From Tribonema minus (lineage: Eukaryota > Sar > Xanthophyceae > Tribonematales > Tribonemataceae): 64,000 nt of DNA. Below, piece after piece: positions 9,801-18,561 of this stretch; the stretch's first letter is position 1, and the number at the start of each line of letters is the position of its first letter. A program made the translations under genes and the position numbers. Location of the stretch: the NCBI GenBank assembly GCA_017506865.1, contig JAFCMP010000514.1, positions 992,001-1,056,000 on the forward strand, given 5' to 3'. The notes beneath the pieces were generated by a model. It was not told the DNA's origin. It worked only from the letters and a program-made list of their open reading frames with translations, and did no database searches.

Positions 9801-12327
9801 CAATAAGTACACCGGCTCGTGGGAGCATTCCCAAGCGCAGCGACTCTTAAGGCAGATCGCATGCGACAGGCGACGCAGCATCAGCTCAAAGAGGGCCAAG
9901 TGCAGCGTCACCACGGCTCAGCCGGCGGCAGACTCATTGGAAGAAGGAGAGATTCCAGAGGTAGAAGCTGCTGCTGATGCAGATGAGGCAGACGAGCCAC
10001 CGGATGGCGAAGCTGTTTTAGGCAAGCGCAAGAAGACGCTGCCAAGGCCAGAAGTAGTGCAGTTGCTGAAACGGGTGGCCGAGGGAGACTCGCCTGCCAC
10101 GCCAGCAATGCTCAGCAGAGCCGCATTTCTTGAAGTTCAGAAAGCGGACGGGTTCTGTCAAGCAGTGAGCAAGATGCTCATTGAGGGTGACATACCCGAA
10201 GGCGCGGAGCTAGCCGCTCACGTCTTAGCACAGAGAGAGCAGTATACCATCGAGGAAGATGGCCTCTTAGTGCACAGTTCAACGAGCCACCCCAAGAGAG
10301 GTATGGTGTTGTTGCAGTGGGTCGTGCCAGTGGTGCTACGAACCCTAGTCATGCGTCTAGGGCATGATGACGCAAGCGCTATGCATTGCGGCATAGGCGC
10401 TACGCACACGCGTATATTCGAGAGGTATTTCTGGCCTGGTATGGGCGCGGACATACGAACGTACGTGCAGAGCTGCATGACGTGCCTCGAGCGCAAACGC
10501 GCCAGCTCCACTCAGTACAGACAGTGGTTAGCTGAGCCCGTGCGTATGTGGCAGCGGCTCAACATAGATATCACAGAGCCTGGTATACAGTCCACGGCAG
10601 GGCACAGATATGTCCTGACCATAGTGGAAGCAAGGTCCGGCTTCGTGTGGCTCTCGGCCATGCACGGCCAGGGAACGCGCGATGTTACCCCGCACCTCAT
10701 GACAGTGTTCCTTGAGATTGGCGCGCTAGTGGAGGAGCTGTGCTCTGACAAGGGCAAGGTCTTCCTAGGCAATGTGGTCACAGACCTTTGCAGAGCGTTT
10801 AAAGTTAAACGCATAGAGACCAGTGCATACCACCCACAGACCAATGGTGTGGCAGAACATGCAAATGGTCGTGCTAAGAAGGCACTAGCATCTTGGGTCA
10901 GCGCTCAGCAGACAAACTGGCACGAAGGCTTAGAGCTCGTACAGTTTGTGTTGAGGACAACTCCCCGAGATGAAACAGGTTTAACACCATTTTTCTGTGT
11001 GTACGGTCGGGAAGCTTCACTGCCACATGATGCATTTATGCACGAGGATGGCAGCAGGAAGTTGGACCTACACGAAGAGATTGAGCACAAGTTAGATATG
11101 CTTGAGCTTGCAGACAAGGTGGTGTCAAAGGCGCTGCAAGTGCGCGCCCAGAAGATCACCAAGCGCAATGAAGCTATTAAGCGCGCGGTGAAGTTCGCCG
11201 TCGGTGACTATGTCATGATACGGCTGCCCAGACAAAGAGACAGGTCGGCTGCTCTTGATGCCAGGTATGTGGGGCCTTGGCAGATCGAGGCTCGCACAGG
11301 CGAATCAGGCCTCTCATTCATCTGCAGGATGATGGGCAGAAGAGTTAGACACACCACAGCTCATGTTGAGAACATGAAGCCCTTCCACATGAGGCCTAGT
11401 GCCATGTTGGAGCCAGGTGTGCACGCCATGCTAAGCCCCCGACAGGTGGAGGAGCTAGCAGATGGTGAGAAGTTATACAGAGTTCTGGACCGCCAAGCGG
11501 GCCCCAATGGCTCGTGGCAGTACAAATGGCAGTCCATAGATGGCAAGTCACATGCGTGGGTGTCAGAGGATGACATGCTGCAAGAAGTGACGCCATGGAC
11601 CTTAGACGCTTTTCACGCGCTCTATGAGCTGCGCAACGAAGGAAGGTTGCCGGCATATGCCATCAGGCCCACACCTAAGGAGGATGCTGGCATGCGCCGA
11701 GAGAGCGCGCTGCAACTCTATCCCATCGGCACGGCGCTGGTCAGGGAGCACAGAACGGTAGTGGGCGGCCCGATCACTTACGTGTGGGGGGCCGTTAAGA
11801 ACTTTGTGTCACCATACTGGAGGATCAGATATGAGGATGGTGAGTGGGAACAGATGACCCGTACACAGGTCAAGTCTGCCATACAGTTGGCAGAGGCAGT
11901 GCGTGACAAAGCCAAGAGGTTGCAGGCGCGAAGCGCGCCGGACAGCGCGAGTAGTGCAAGTCCCAACTCTCAGGTCACGCGAGGTCTGCCATCTTCCCAA
12001 ACTAGTTCTGAGGCAAGCTCAGCCCAAGATTCTGCTCAGCCGCAGATCTCGCTGGTAAGGCTGCCCAAACTGCCATCTGATTTCGGATCAGACTTTGAGG
12101 GTGAAGTGATCTGGTATCACTTTCCGACAGGCTGGAGCCGCGGCGTCCTGGGTGAGTTTTACCCCGCCAGGTCGCAGTTCACGTTTGATGTACTATTCGA
12201 CGGTGAGAAGACTGTCAGGCGTATGCGCTTACGTCCGGGTGACTACCGCACGCCAAAAGACAGCCCATACTCATCATGGAACGTGCTCGCCGCTCGCAGT
12301 ATATCCTCAGAGGAGAGTGCGAAGTAG
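6859..12327 (+). CDS. Ty3-like Pol polyprotein (protease, RT, RNase H, integrase, chromatin-reader-like tail)
   Basis: An 1822-codon frame; 6859 is only the first GTG start, and the frame is open back to the junction at 6828. Domains in order: retropepsin-like DCGAT (about residue 41) with LGTDFF; reverse transcriptase with FCIDFRKLN and YIDDVLVYG (about 568); RNase H with YTDAS (about 720); an acidic linker; integrase zinc region with H-H-C-C spacing ending CMTCLERK (about 1176 to 1215); catalytic DIT, CSDKG and HPQTNGVAEH (about 1235, 1295 and 1330, the DDE triad); a GPY/F-like module with YVGPWQI (about 1470). The last 350 residues hold three small barrel-like segments (KWQSIDGKSHAWVSEDDM, PYWRIRYEDGEWEQM, DVLFDGEKTVRRMRL) that resemble chromo or Tudor folds. 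Domain order protease-RT-RH-IN defines Ty3/gypsy. Confidence 0.95.
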   Translation: MEYIRPVAGVVPPGQMFVSASLRVQSNSQTPKELYVRAMVDCGATVTIMGKRIADKLPNSYVCTPQQGDYTEILLADGKTSLQISGVVNAWLRFKNKMFLHKFYVVNAPMDVLLGTDFFAPHGSVISYHGGSPAFFPGGLKGVAIRPMHDKNRADNANAHAAALASCKGNGSAESTEAPDKPQQCSARMAYNTVLAPSSETIVELTLLPKPKRVQPYEALLIPEETVTTEMMRGKGVKANITALTVNASGTIYATLSNTSMYPIYVRRNTYWGKVTPIKADDLLEVQTATQQALEAKLLVIAAKRHSENAKLVAELAASIGKTAKEVAQEVQRLADLSQRHNDQLENCTDAELEEILVKDGRLAPHLQGRGKDGVLLKTKALDMLKKHRNVFAKDPKNPRVTQHFEIDVDTQTAKPVADKARHWAFKEAEYIMKQIQMMAKRQQIEPSASAWASNPVLVVQGDKIRFCIDFRKLNAVTKRDSHGLGNMDDMMRAVQGARILSSLDLAAGYHQIPLAKTAKAKTAFRAPDGSLWHYKVAPFGLVNLPAQFTRLMHQVLGDALGSHALVYIDDVLVYGTDIEEHIEQLDDVLGRIGAAGMSVSRPKCQLFQAEVKFLGHIVGAAGTRPDPDKVKAMLDMSPPLEGGVPDKQLVQVVMGVFNYYRRYVPNFGAISEPIVALTKNKAVMVWGSAQERAFKRLKSAMCDSRIVMHPDFSLPFVLYTDASKTATAGVLTQFRPVSEVERATAGQPYAHTGRRRIAEGEEVREVVVGYFSKLNSEPDAKLGATAVECLAVVLALNHFRPYIWGNPVTVVTDAAALRWLLTLQDYNGKLLRWAMRIQEYDVTIQHRPGKRNANADAPSRLPQQAELDAERSTEPADEQWPDAVPSMDAPPSGVRFADEATRTHKVADVNSCRGYTADARYGPAFKFNEAVAISGVVAARLAALTAVELAQLLDRRLDDSTVEEAEVDEVEINTAYAEPVNKYTGSWEHSQAQRLLRQIACDRRRSISSKRAKCSVTTAQPAADSLEEGEIPEVEAAADADEADEPPDGEAVLGKRKKTLPRPEVVQLLKRVAEGDSPATPAMLSRAAFLEVQKADGFCQAVSKMLIEGDIPEGAELAAHVLAQREQYTIEEDGLLVHSSTSHPKRGMVLLQWVVPVVLRTLVMRLGHDDASAMHCGIGATHTRIFERYFWPGMGADIRTYVQSCMTCLERKRASSTQYRQWLAEPVRMWQRLNIDITEPGIQSTAGHRYVLTIVEARSGFVWLSAMHGQGTRDVTPHLMTVFLEIGALVEELCSDKGKVFLGNVVTDLCRAFKVKRIETSAYHPQTNGVAEHANGRAKKALASWVSAQQTNWHEGLELVQFVLRTTPRDETGLTPFFCVYGREASLPHDAFMHEDGSRKLDLHEEIEHKLDMLELADKVVSKALQVRAQKITKRNEAIKRAVKFAVGDYVMIRLPRQRDRSAALDARYVGPWQIEARTGESGLSFICRMMGRRVRHTTAHVENMKPFHMRPSAMLEPGVHAMLSPRQVEELADGEKLYRVLDRQAGPNGSWQYKWQSIDGKSHAWVSEDDMLQEVTPWTLDAFHALYELRNEGRLPAYAIRPTPKEDAGMRRESALQLYPIGTALVREHRTVVGGPITYVWGAVKNFVSPYWRIRYEDGEWEQMTRTQVKSAIQLAEAVRDKAKRLQARSAPDSASSASPNSQVTRGLPSSQTSSEASSAQDSAQPQISLVRLPKLPSDFGSDFEGEVIWYHFPTGWSRGVLGEFYPARSQFTFDVLFDGEKTVRRMRLRPGDYRTPKDSPYSSWNVLAARSISSEESAK

Positions 12328-12554
12328 TTGTGGGGACTCAAGTTGAGTCAAAGCTGAGGCCGGCGACTCCCTTTTCCTGCAGAGAGGATTTCCCTGACTA
12401 GCAGGTTTGCCTCCCAGGTTTTTAATGGGGTTTCCAACCAGTTCTATATTGGCCTCCATGCTTAGTAGTGCACTTAGTGCGAGCATGCTGCAACTACACT
12501 AGGGACCGCGATCTGCTGCTTCGAGTTCAAGTCCGCATCGAGGGCGATGCTCAG

Positions 12555-12569
12555 CAAAGAAGGGGGATC
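12555..12569 (+). other. polypurine tract of copy B
   Basis: Purine-rich CAAAGAAGGGGGATC directly abuts the TG start of the 3' LTR at 12570. This is the expected place for plus-strand priming and confirms plus orientation of copy B. Confidence 0.8.
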
Positions 12570-12982
12570 TGATACGGCTTGGGGGTGTATTCAGACAGTT
12601 ACAGGCAGTTACACCTCACAGGTTGGCACAGGTCTCAGTAGACCTGTGTAGTCGGTGTAGACCTTGACATGTGATTGAGAGCTGGCCTGACCTTAGTTGA
12701 AGGCAGGTGCAACTAGTTGGGTCACATGCCAAAGGGCGCATCAAAGTAGTATGCACAGCATCAGAACCTCCCCTGCAAGCAGCAAGCCCGAACCTTGCTG
12801 TGCCAGCCATCGTCCAGCCCCAAGCCTTCCGTCTCTCAGCAGCAGAATAAAATATCCGGTAAGCGCATCGCGTTTCCTTTCGCATAACATTTCATTTGAG
12901 TTCTCTGAAGCGTGTCTACTTGTTTTGCTCTTCCAGCTTGCTTGTTTGCATTCATGACAGCATCACAAGGTAAGCCGCTTCA
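12570..12982 (+). repeat. 3' LTR of copy B (413 bp)
   Basis: Starts TGATACGG and ends GCTTCA. AATAAA lies at 12846-12851. It is present in reverse orientation at 6415-6827. The match stops exactly at both ends, which fixes the LTR borders. A run of A follows at about 12991 to 13003 outside the LTR. Confidence 0.93.
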
Positions 12983-13608
12983 CTACTTTTCAAAAAAAAA
13001 AAACACTGTGCATGGCTTTTCTGGCGTGTATGCGCACTACTGTGCTGAGCACTGACCCATTTACGAGGTTTGAATACACATTCATCATGGCCAACAAATG
13101 TATGGCTCACCACAATTTTAGCCACTGCTGTTTTTTTGTTTACAAATGATAGCAGGTCATGGAGACGAATCAACAGGTCGTACAGCTCCAGTGACAATAG
13201 CAGGTTATATGCACCGTACAAATTTCGGTGATGACCACAATGTGAAATGTTAGCCGCTCGCCGTCCTCTGGGGGGTCTTTTAGATGCTGAACGTTGTCGT
13301 CAATTCGATACTAAACTCATTCCATGGCCAGCCACATTTGCTGCGCCACATCTAGAGGTCACTTGAGTGTAAATGGTAAACCACACTTGCCGTGTGAGCA
13401 TGCTATCTAGCGTCCCCAGCGCTGAGCTGCGTTCTGAACTGATCAATTGACCGTGCCCCTGCAGCTGCTGGGGTGACGCATGGCGTCACAATGTATGCAC
13501 GCAAAACGGTTGTCAAGCTTCAGCACCACAATAGTAATCACTCGCACACCACGAGCGCGCATGCCCCGCACCGCATCAACATCACTGCACCGCACGCATC
13601 GTAGTAAC
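12983..13608. other. no gene seen
   Basis: Unique-looking, AT-richer sequence between the 3' LTR and the CAG tract. No frame with a recognisable domain or convincing codon bias was found on either strand. Confidence 0.6.

Positions 13609-13610
<2 letters not shown>

Positions 13611-13650
<40 letters not shown>
13611..13650. repeat. (GCA)n microsatellite
   Basis: About 13 uninterrupted CAG/GCA triplets. It lies downstream of the stop codon of the RRM gene (minus strand), so it is probably in the 3' untranslated region or intergenic. Confidence 0.9.
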
Positions 13651-13652
<2 letters not shown>

Positions 13653-13711
13653 ACTGTCCGCCACCGGACTTTGCCCCTTGACCTCAACCAAATTATTTTG
13701 TTTCATTGCTG

Positions 13712-14077
13712 TCACCGCCGGTCGCCGCGGCTGCGACGCCGGTCCCGTGACCGCGACCGCGACCGCCGCTGCGCGCGCCGCCCGTCGCCGCCGGGCGATC
13801 GCGAACGCGACCTCCGACTGTGCGGCCGCTTAAGCAATACCACAGGGCTAGCGCTCCTATCGCTTCGCCGCCTCTCATCCCCCTGACCCCCGTCCCGTCG
13901 CTCCTCCGCGCGCTGCTGCTGCCGCTGCTGCTGCCGCAGCGGCGGCGACGCGCCGCGCCGCTCTCGCGACCGCTCCCGCCGCCTCTCCGGGCTGCTGCGC
14001 TCCGGGGGAGGGCGGTCGCGGTGCGCCGCCTGCCCAGCACCGTTCTCGCGCATGCCGCTCGATGCTGCCATCCTCTG

Positions 14078-14108
<31 letters not shown>

Positions 14109-14161
14109 GCTGCTGCCACGGACGTGCGCTGCGGCTGCGGCGCGCCCCCTACTGCCCCGCT

Positions 14162-14197
<36 letters not shown>

Positions 14198-14650
14198 CGG
14201 GCCATATGATGACCCCCCCGCTGCCCCCCCCTGCGGCGGAGCCCTGCTGCCGGCACCGTCGCCTCTGCGCGCCGCCCCCGCGGGCGGCGCCTCCGCCCTC
14301 TTGACCTTCATCTCGCGCCCCGCCAGCTCGTCGCGATCCATCGCGAGCGCGCGCGCGCCGCCGGTGAGCGTCGCGAACGTGATGAACGCGAAGCCGCGGT
14401 GCCCGGCGCCGCCGCCGCCGCCGCCGCCGCCGGCGTCGCCGTCGCGCGCGCGCGGCAGCGACAGCGCGGCGATCTCGCCGCACGGCGCAAAGGCGGCGCG
14501 CAGCTGCGCTTCCGTCACGTCGTAGGAGAGGTTGCCGACGTAGACGGTGTTGGGGCCGCCGGTGGTGGCGGCGGCGGCGGTGCCGGGGGCGGCGGCGGGC
14601 GCGGCGACGGTCGCGTAGAGCGCTGCTTTCTGCATCTCCCTGGCGCGCAC
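13712..14650 (-). CDS. RRM-containing SR-like RNA-binding protein
   Basis: A single 312-codon frame without apparent introns. An N-terminal RNA recognition motif shows RNP2 (VYVGNL, about residue 36) and RNP1 (RGFAFITF, about residue 84). It is followed by Gly/Ala/Ser low-complexity sequence and a C-terminal Arg/Ser-Arg/Asp tail (RSRSRSPGG, RSRSRSRDRRRSRG) typical of splicing-associated SR-like proteins. The position of the RRM near the N-terminus resembles cyclophilin/CIRBP-type or eIF3g-type RRMs, so the exact orthologue is not clear. The start may be ATG 14650 or the nearby ATG at 14635 (MQKAALYATV). Expected role: binding pre-mRNA in the nucleus. Long GCC/GGC runs give poly-Gly and poly-Ala stretches that also make long shadow frames on other strands. 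Confidence 0.85.
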
Positions 14651-14995
14651 GCAGGAGAGAGCGCAGCGCGTTTGTTGTAAGAGCGGCTAGCGCAGGGGCG
14701 GAAAGGGAGCAATCCGCTGCGTTGCGGACTGCTGGGCACCAGTTGCAAGCCCTAATCCTAACTGTGACAGGAGGCGGCTCAGCAAGGGCCTGCGCATTCT
14801 GCCATGCGCAAGGCATTTCGCTGCGATGTTTTGTACCCCCATGGAAGAGCGTAGCACAGAAGCGGATAAGAGAAATTTTTAGTCCTGCACTCCATCTTCA
14901 ACAACATGAACTTGGCGGCATGCAGAACTTCTCACCGCAGGCGAGTCACGCTCACGCGCTCCCGCCCAATCACGAAGGCCGGTCGGTCACACAGC

Positions 14996-15178
14996 TCACG
15001 ACTCACTCACCCACTCACTCACTCACTCACTCACTAACTCACTAACTCACTCACTAACTCACACATTCACTCACTCACTCACTCAGTCACTCCTTTGAGG
15101 TCGCGCCGCAGCGATGCCACCCTGACTCACTGACTCGCTCACTTACTCACTCATTGACTCACTCACTGACTCACTCAC
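14996..15178. repeat. (ACTC)n microsatellite with an embedded exon-end copy
   Basis: Degenerate CTCA/ACTC tetramers. On the minus strand this is the first part of the intron after the FHA exon, so GTGAGT-like donor words recur many times. At about 15096 to 15126 a copy of the exon end (GAGGTCGCGCCGCAGCGATG) interrupts the repeat, matching 15181-15200 with few changes. Confidence 0.85.
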
Positions 15179-15513
15179 CTGAGGTCGCGCCGCAGCGACG
15201 CCACCCTGTACTCGCGCCGCGACAGCCCGAACGTCATCGTCGCCGCCGCCTCCCCCAGCGCTCCGCACACGCGCCGCGGCACGAACGGCGCTAGCCGCTC
15301 GCCACCCACAAAGGTCCCGTTGGGGGCCCCCAAGTCAACCAGCAGACACCCCCCCTGCCCCCCCCTGCCCGCGCGCGGAACGAGTAACAGCGCGTGCCGC
15401 CGCGACGTGGAGGGGTGCTCCATGAGTACGTCATTGCCCTCAACTTTGCCGAGTTGCACTAGCGCCGTGCCTTCGATGACGGGGGTGTCGAGCACTGCGC
15501 CGCCCTTGGAGAT
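15179..15513 (-). CDS. FHA-domain exon of a larger gene
   Basis: A minus-strand exon bounded by a CCCCGCAG acceptor (above 15513) and a CTCAG/GTGAGT donor (below 15179), 111 codons plus 2 bases. It carries a forkhead-associated fold: an N-terminal strand region (KGGAVLDTPVIEG), then VEGNDVLMEHPSTSRRHALL, where S-R-R-H matches the phosphothreonine-binding SxxH loop, then LVDLGAPNGTFVGGERL, the conserved NGTxxNG-like turn. FHA domains bind phosphothreonine peptides in DNA-damage, splicing and trafficking proteins. Flanking exons were not resolved, so the parent protein is unknown. A partial copy of the exon start lies upstream at 15596-15673. Confidence 0.75.
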
Positions 15514-15595
15514 CTGCGGGGGTGGAAGAGGCGGTCACGTGTGTAACTGTAGGGGGTTGGGAGGGGGGGGGGGGGGATGATTGTGCTGCCATCAC

Positions 15596-15673
15596 GGCGT
15601 TGCCCTCGACTTTGCCAAACTGTTCTAGGGCCGTGCCTTCGATGACTGCGCCGCCTTTGGAGATCTGCGGGGG
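15596..15673 (-). repeat. decayed tandem copy of the FHA exon start with its acceptor
   Basis: On the minus strand it reads CCCCGCAG then ATCTCCAAAGGCGG, and continues as a shortened version of the first 25 codons of the FHA exon (KGGAVIEGTAL). It then diverges. It would offer an alternative acceptor about 155 bases upstream of the real one. Confidence 0.8.
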
Positions 15674-15679
15674 GGGGGG

Positions 15680-16115
15680 GAGGCGGTTACGTGTGTAACT
15701 GTTGGTCGGGGACCTGGGGGGGGTGGGGGGGTGCAGTGTGGTGCCGTACGTCCGTTGCCGCTTTGCACGCAAGGGCAAAGGCAGGGAGTTTGTGTGTTGG
15801 CTTCGCAAGTGTGTGTGACGATGGCTGTTGAAACTGTCACAGGTTACATCACTCTGAAGCACCTGAGCACATTACAGCCGCTCAAATTTTGGAGCATGTA
15901 CGGCTTTGTTAGATGTTTAAATAGGAGGTTGGTGCTGATGTATGTCGGTGGCACACGCGAGCACAGGCACGCGCCGCATGGATGTACAGCATGTACTTCA
16001 AAGCATGCTATTTCTTCTTTCTGCACCTACCCAAAGCAATACGGTTGCGGCGCTTTTTTCCAAATACTATCACAGTATCGGCTAGAGTTTAGGACTGACC
16101 CCCGCTGCTGGTTCA
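15680..16115. other. no gene seen
   Basis: Contains G-homopolymer tracts at its left edge and otherwise unremarkable sequence. No supported coding region. Confidence 0.55.
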
Positions 16116-16121
16116 CCGGCA

Positions 16122-16705
16122 ATAGCCTCGCTCACACTTGAGTACAAGGGCAAGCCAAGGGCATACCCCGTTCGGCGCCACATGCCATGCCCACGCACAA
16201 TCGTGCTCACATACGACGAGCTGCAGCTCATGGTCGAGAGAGGGGAGCTCACCTCCACTGACAGGCAGATTCAGCGCCACACAAAGGTCCTGATGATAAA
16301 TCAGCCAGTGTGGCACGCTCTCAGCAGGTGACTTTGTTACAGCGTGCCGCACGCGATGTGTGCCGATTCTTGTCCCCGCTTTCGGTGTGTCAAAGACTTA
16401 ACAGCGGGGTATACATAGACGTCCAGATGTGGACATTGTACAGGACCCGGCACATCGCATGTGGCACACTATGATGAAGTCACATGCTTCTAAAAAGCGT
16501 GCCAGACCAGCTGATCGCTCATCAGCACCTTTGTGTGGCGCTTAATCTGCCTGCCAGTGGGGGTGAGCTCCCCTCCCTCGGCCATGAGCTCCAGCTCGCA
16601 ACTTGTGAGCACGATTGTGCGTGGGGACAGCATCTGGTGTCGAATATGCCACTGACATGCCCTTGGCCTGCCCTCGTACTCAAGTCTGAGGGAGGCTATT
16701 GCGTG
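16122..16705. repeat. exon-like segment present twice in inverted orientation
   Basis: The plus strand at 16122-16327 and the minus strand at about 16705-16490 encode similar peptides of about 65 residues. They share LEYKGKPRA / LEYEGRPRA, PRTIVLT, GELT, RQI-RHTKVLM and VWHA. The plus copy ends at CAG/GTGACT, which looks like a splice donor. The similarity at protein level across both arms suggests a real coding exon of unknown family, duplicated and inverted. I do not recognise the protein. The spacer of about 160 bp between the arms has no coding signal. Confidence 0.6.
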
Positions 16706-16869
16706 TGTGAACCAGCAGAGAGGGGTAAAAAATGATGATGTGCATTCAGATTGGTACTGTGTGCAGTGCGCACCTTCAGACTCGCTGCGCGGCCTGGTAG
16801 CTGTTGCTGTACATCTTTCGCTTCTCGGCACAGCTTGATGAACTGTACAATGACTTGCCTCAGCGGAAT

Positions 16870-17130
16870 ACCTTCAAGTTATTTGAATAGTACACCTGCA
16901 ACTGTAACTGCATATAAGATCTCCCTCGTCTGGACAAACTTCAAGTTATTTGGGCGGCGCGCACCTGTAACTACAACTGCACATAAGCTTCCCCTCGTCC
17001 GGAAAAAGTTGAAGTTTGCTTTTGGCGGCGCGCACCTGCAACTGTAACTGCGAATCAGGTCCCTCATTTACTTCAAGTTCTTTGGGCGGGGCGCACCTGT
17101 AACTGTAACTGCACGTCTTTACCCTCCTCC
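16870..17130. repeat. tandem repeat, about 75 bp x 4
   Basis: Four diverged units each containing CAAGTT-TTTGGGCGG, GCGCACCTGTAACTGTAACTG and a pyrimidine-rich CCCTCGTC segment. No coding function evident. Confidence 0.8.
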
Positions 17131-17214
17131 AGGTCAAAGCATGTGCGTGCCCACGCCAGTACGTCCCTGCTTTGTTTGATGTCATCGCGCACGCGCATAA
17201 GCAGCAGCCCTGCG

Positions 17215-17450
17215 TGTGGCAGCGGCAGCGCGGCAGTAGCAGCAGCGGTGGCACCAACGGCGGCAGAGGTGGCATCAGCAGCAGCGGCAGGGGCAATGGC
17301 GGCAGCGGCGACGCGGCAGCAGCAGCGCCGGCGGCAGCGACAGCGGCATCAGCGGCAGAGAGGTGGCATCAGCAGCAGCGGCAGCAGCAGCAGTGGCGGC
17401 TCAGCAGCAACAGTGGCGGCAGCGGCAGCAGCAGCAGCAGTGGAATGGCG
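17215..17450. repeat. GCA/GGC trinucleotide-rich tract
   Basis: Imperfect CAG, GGC and CGG triplets over about 235 bp. It gives long artefactual frames in several phases (poly-Ala, poly-Gln/Ser, poly-Gly/Arg). Confidence 0.8.
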
Positions 17451-17929
17451 ACACAAGAATCAGACAGTGTGTCAGCACAGCACAGTAGCCACGCTGCGCA
17501 GGCAGGCGATAGTGTGCTCAGGCCACCGCGGCAGCGGCGCACATAGGTGCTGCGCCTGACGAGCTCGCGCACGCGCCATCCCGGTATTTGATACAATCAG
17601 ACGCCTTGCGCCACAGCAAACAAGCCCGTGCACGAGTCTCCGCTGCTGCGCGCTGACTCAGAGAACCGGTGTTATGGCATTCGGCGGACGCGTGACGGAA
17701 TGTCGCAGGCGGAGCGCTGCCACAATGGCGTCACAGCGCTCAGCGGGGTCACTGCGGCTAGGGGCGATTGCCACCGCTGAATGATCATGGCACTATGCTC
17801 GCATGCAGTCCCTGTTGAGCTCAGGCCAGTAGGGGATCGCTGCAAGCATGCGAACCGCATAGCACTTGCGCACTCAACCCTATCTTTTCCTACATCATAT
17901 TGTTGCAGTGGGTCAGCTGCGTCGTGGCG

Positions 17930-18103
17930 ACGACGCAACGGTGCGCTGCATTTGTGACAATGAGAGAAGTATTATCAGCGCTGTGTGTTGCGGCGGCCAC
18001 GTATGCGGCACGCACGCACGACGCAACGGTGCGCTGCATTCGTGACAATGAGCGAAGTATTATCAGCGCTGTGCGTTTCGGCGGCCACGTATGCGGCACG
18101 CAC
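17930..18103. repeat. tandem duplication, 87 bp x 2
   Basis: 17930-18016 and 18017-18103 share ACGACGCAACGGTGCGCTGC, GTATTATCAGCGCTGTG and GGCGGCCACGTATGCGGCAC with few differences. Confidence 0.9.
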
Positions 18104-18109
18104 GGGGGG

Positions 18110-18560
18110 GGAGGGGGGGAGGCAGCTATGCAGCTGTGATCACTATGACAACGCTCAAGGGCAGACGGCGCTGCAGCAGCGTAAATGGTGGCTGCCGTCA
18201 GGCGTGTGCAGCGGTTCTCAGGTCATGGCACGCCGCGCACCGATGCCTTCACGACGTTTAAACATTGCGCGGCGCAGTGGCAGATCGCTGCCTGCCAAAG
18301 CCTGCACGCTGCATCACACTGCGGCTTGGGTCTTTCTTCATGTTCATGCTTTGAGTGATTCGATAGATGAAGCTTGCTGCATCACATTGCAGCGTGCGTC
18401 TTTGACGTGCCTACTCTCAAGTAATTTGACTCATGTAGCTCGTGCTGAAGCCGCAGTGCCCAATGCACTCAAGCCACCATGGGGCAGGTGACGTGGAGTA
18501 TGGGCATACATACATACATTCATAGGTGCTGCCGAGCACTGTGGCACAAGCGCGAACTCA
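18110..18560. other. probable 3' part of the NADAR gene, last exon not located
   Basis: The NADAR domain needs one more short segment after the 18562 donor. No clear final exon was found here on the minus strand. Otherwise no supported gene. Confidence 0.4.
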
Positions 18561-18561
18561 C

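Larger units (their letters stand above)
6828..12982 (+). mobile_element. Ty3-like LTR retrotransposon, copy B (pol to 3' LTR)
   Basis: The plus-strand partner of copy A. It begins abruptly at 6828 inside pol, exactly where the copy A LTR ends, and continues through protease, reverse transcriptase, RNase H and integrase, a 3' untranslated region with a polypurine tract, and a 413-bp 3' LTR. Its own 5' LTR and Gag-methyltransferase half are not in the window; under the nested-insertion model they lie beyond the left edge. The pol present is open over 1822 codons and looks intact as far as it is seen. Confidence 0.92.

Noticed and set aside
6415-12982. Long terminal inverted repeats of a single DNA transposon
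   Set aside because: The repeats have TG...CA ends, a polypurine tract abuts one and a primer-binding site the other, and the interior encodes reverse transcriptase. They are LTRs of two oppositely oriented elements.
13875-14816. Long Arg/Ala-rich minus-strand frame overlapping the RRM gene
   Set aside because: A GC-driven shadow frame; the RRM motifs lie in the other frame.
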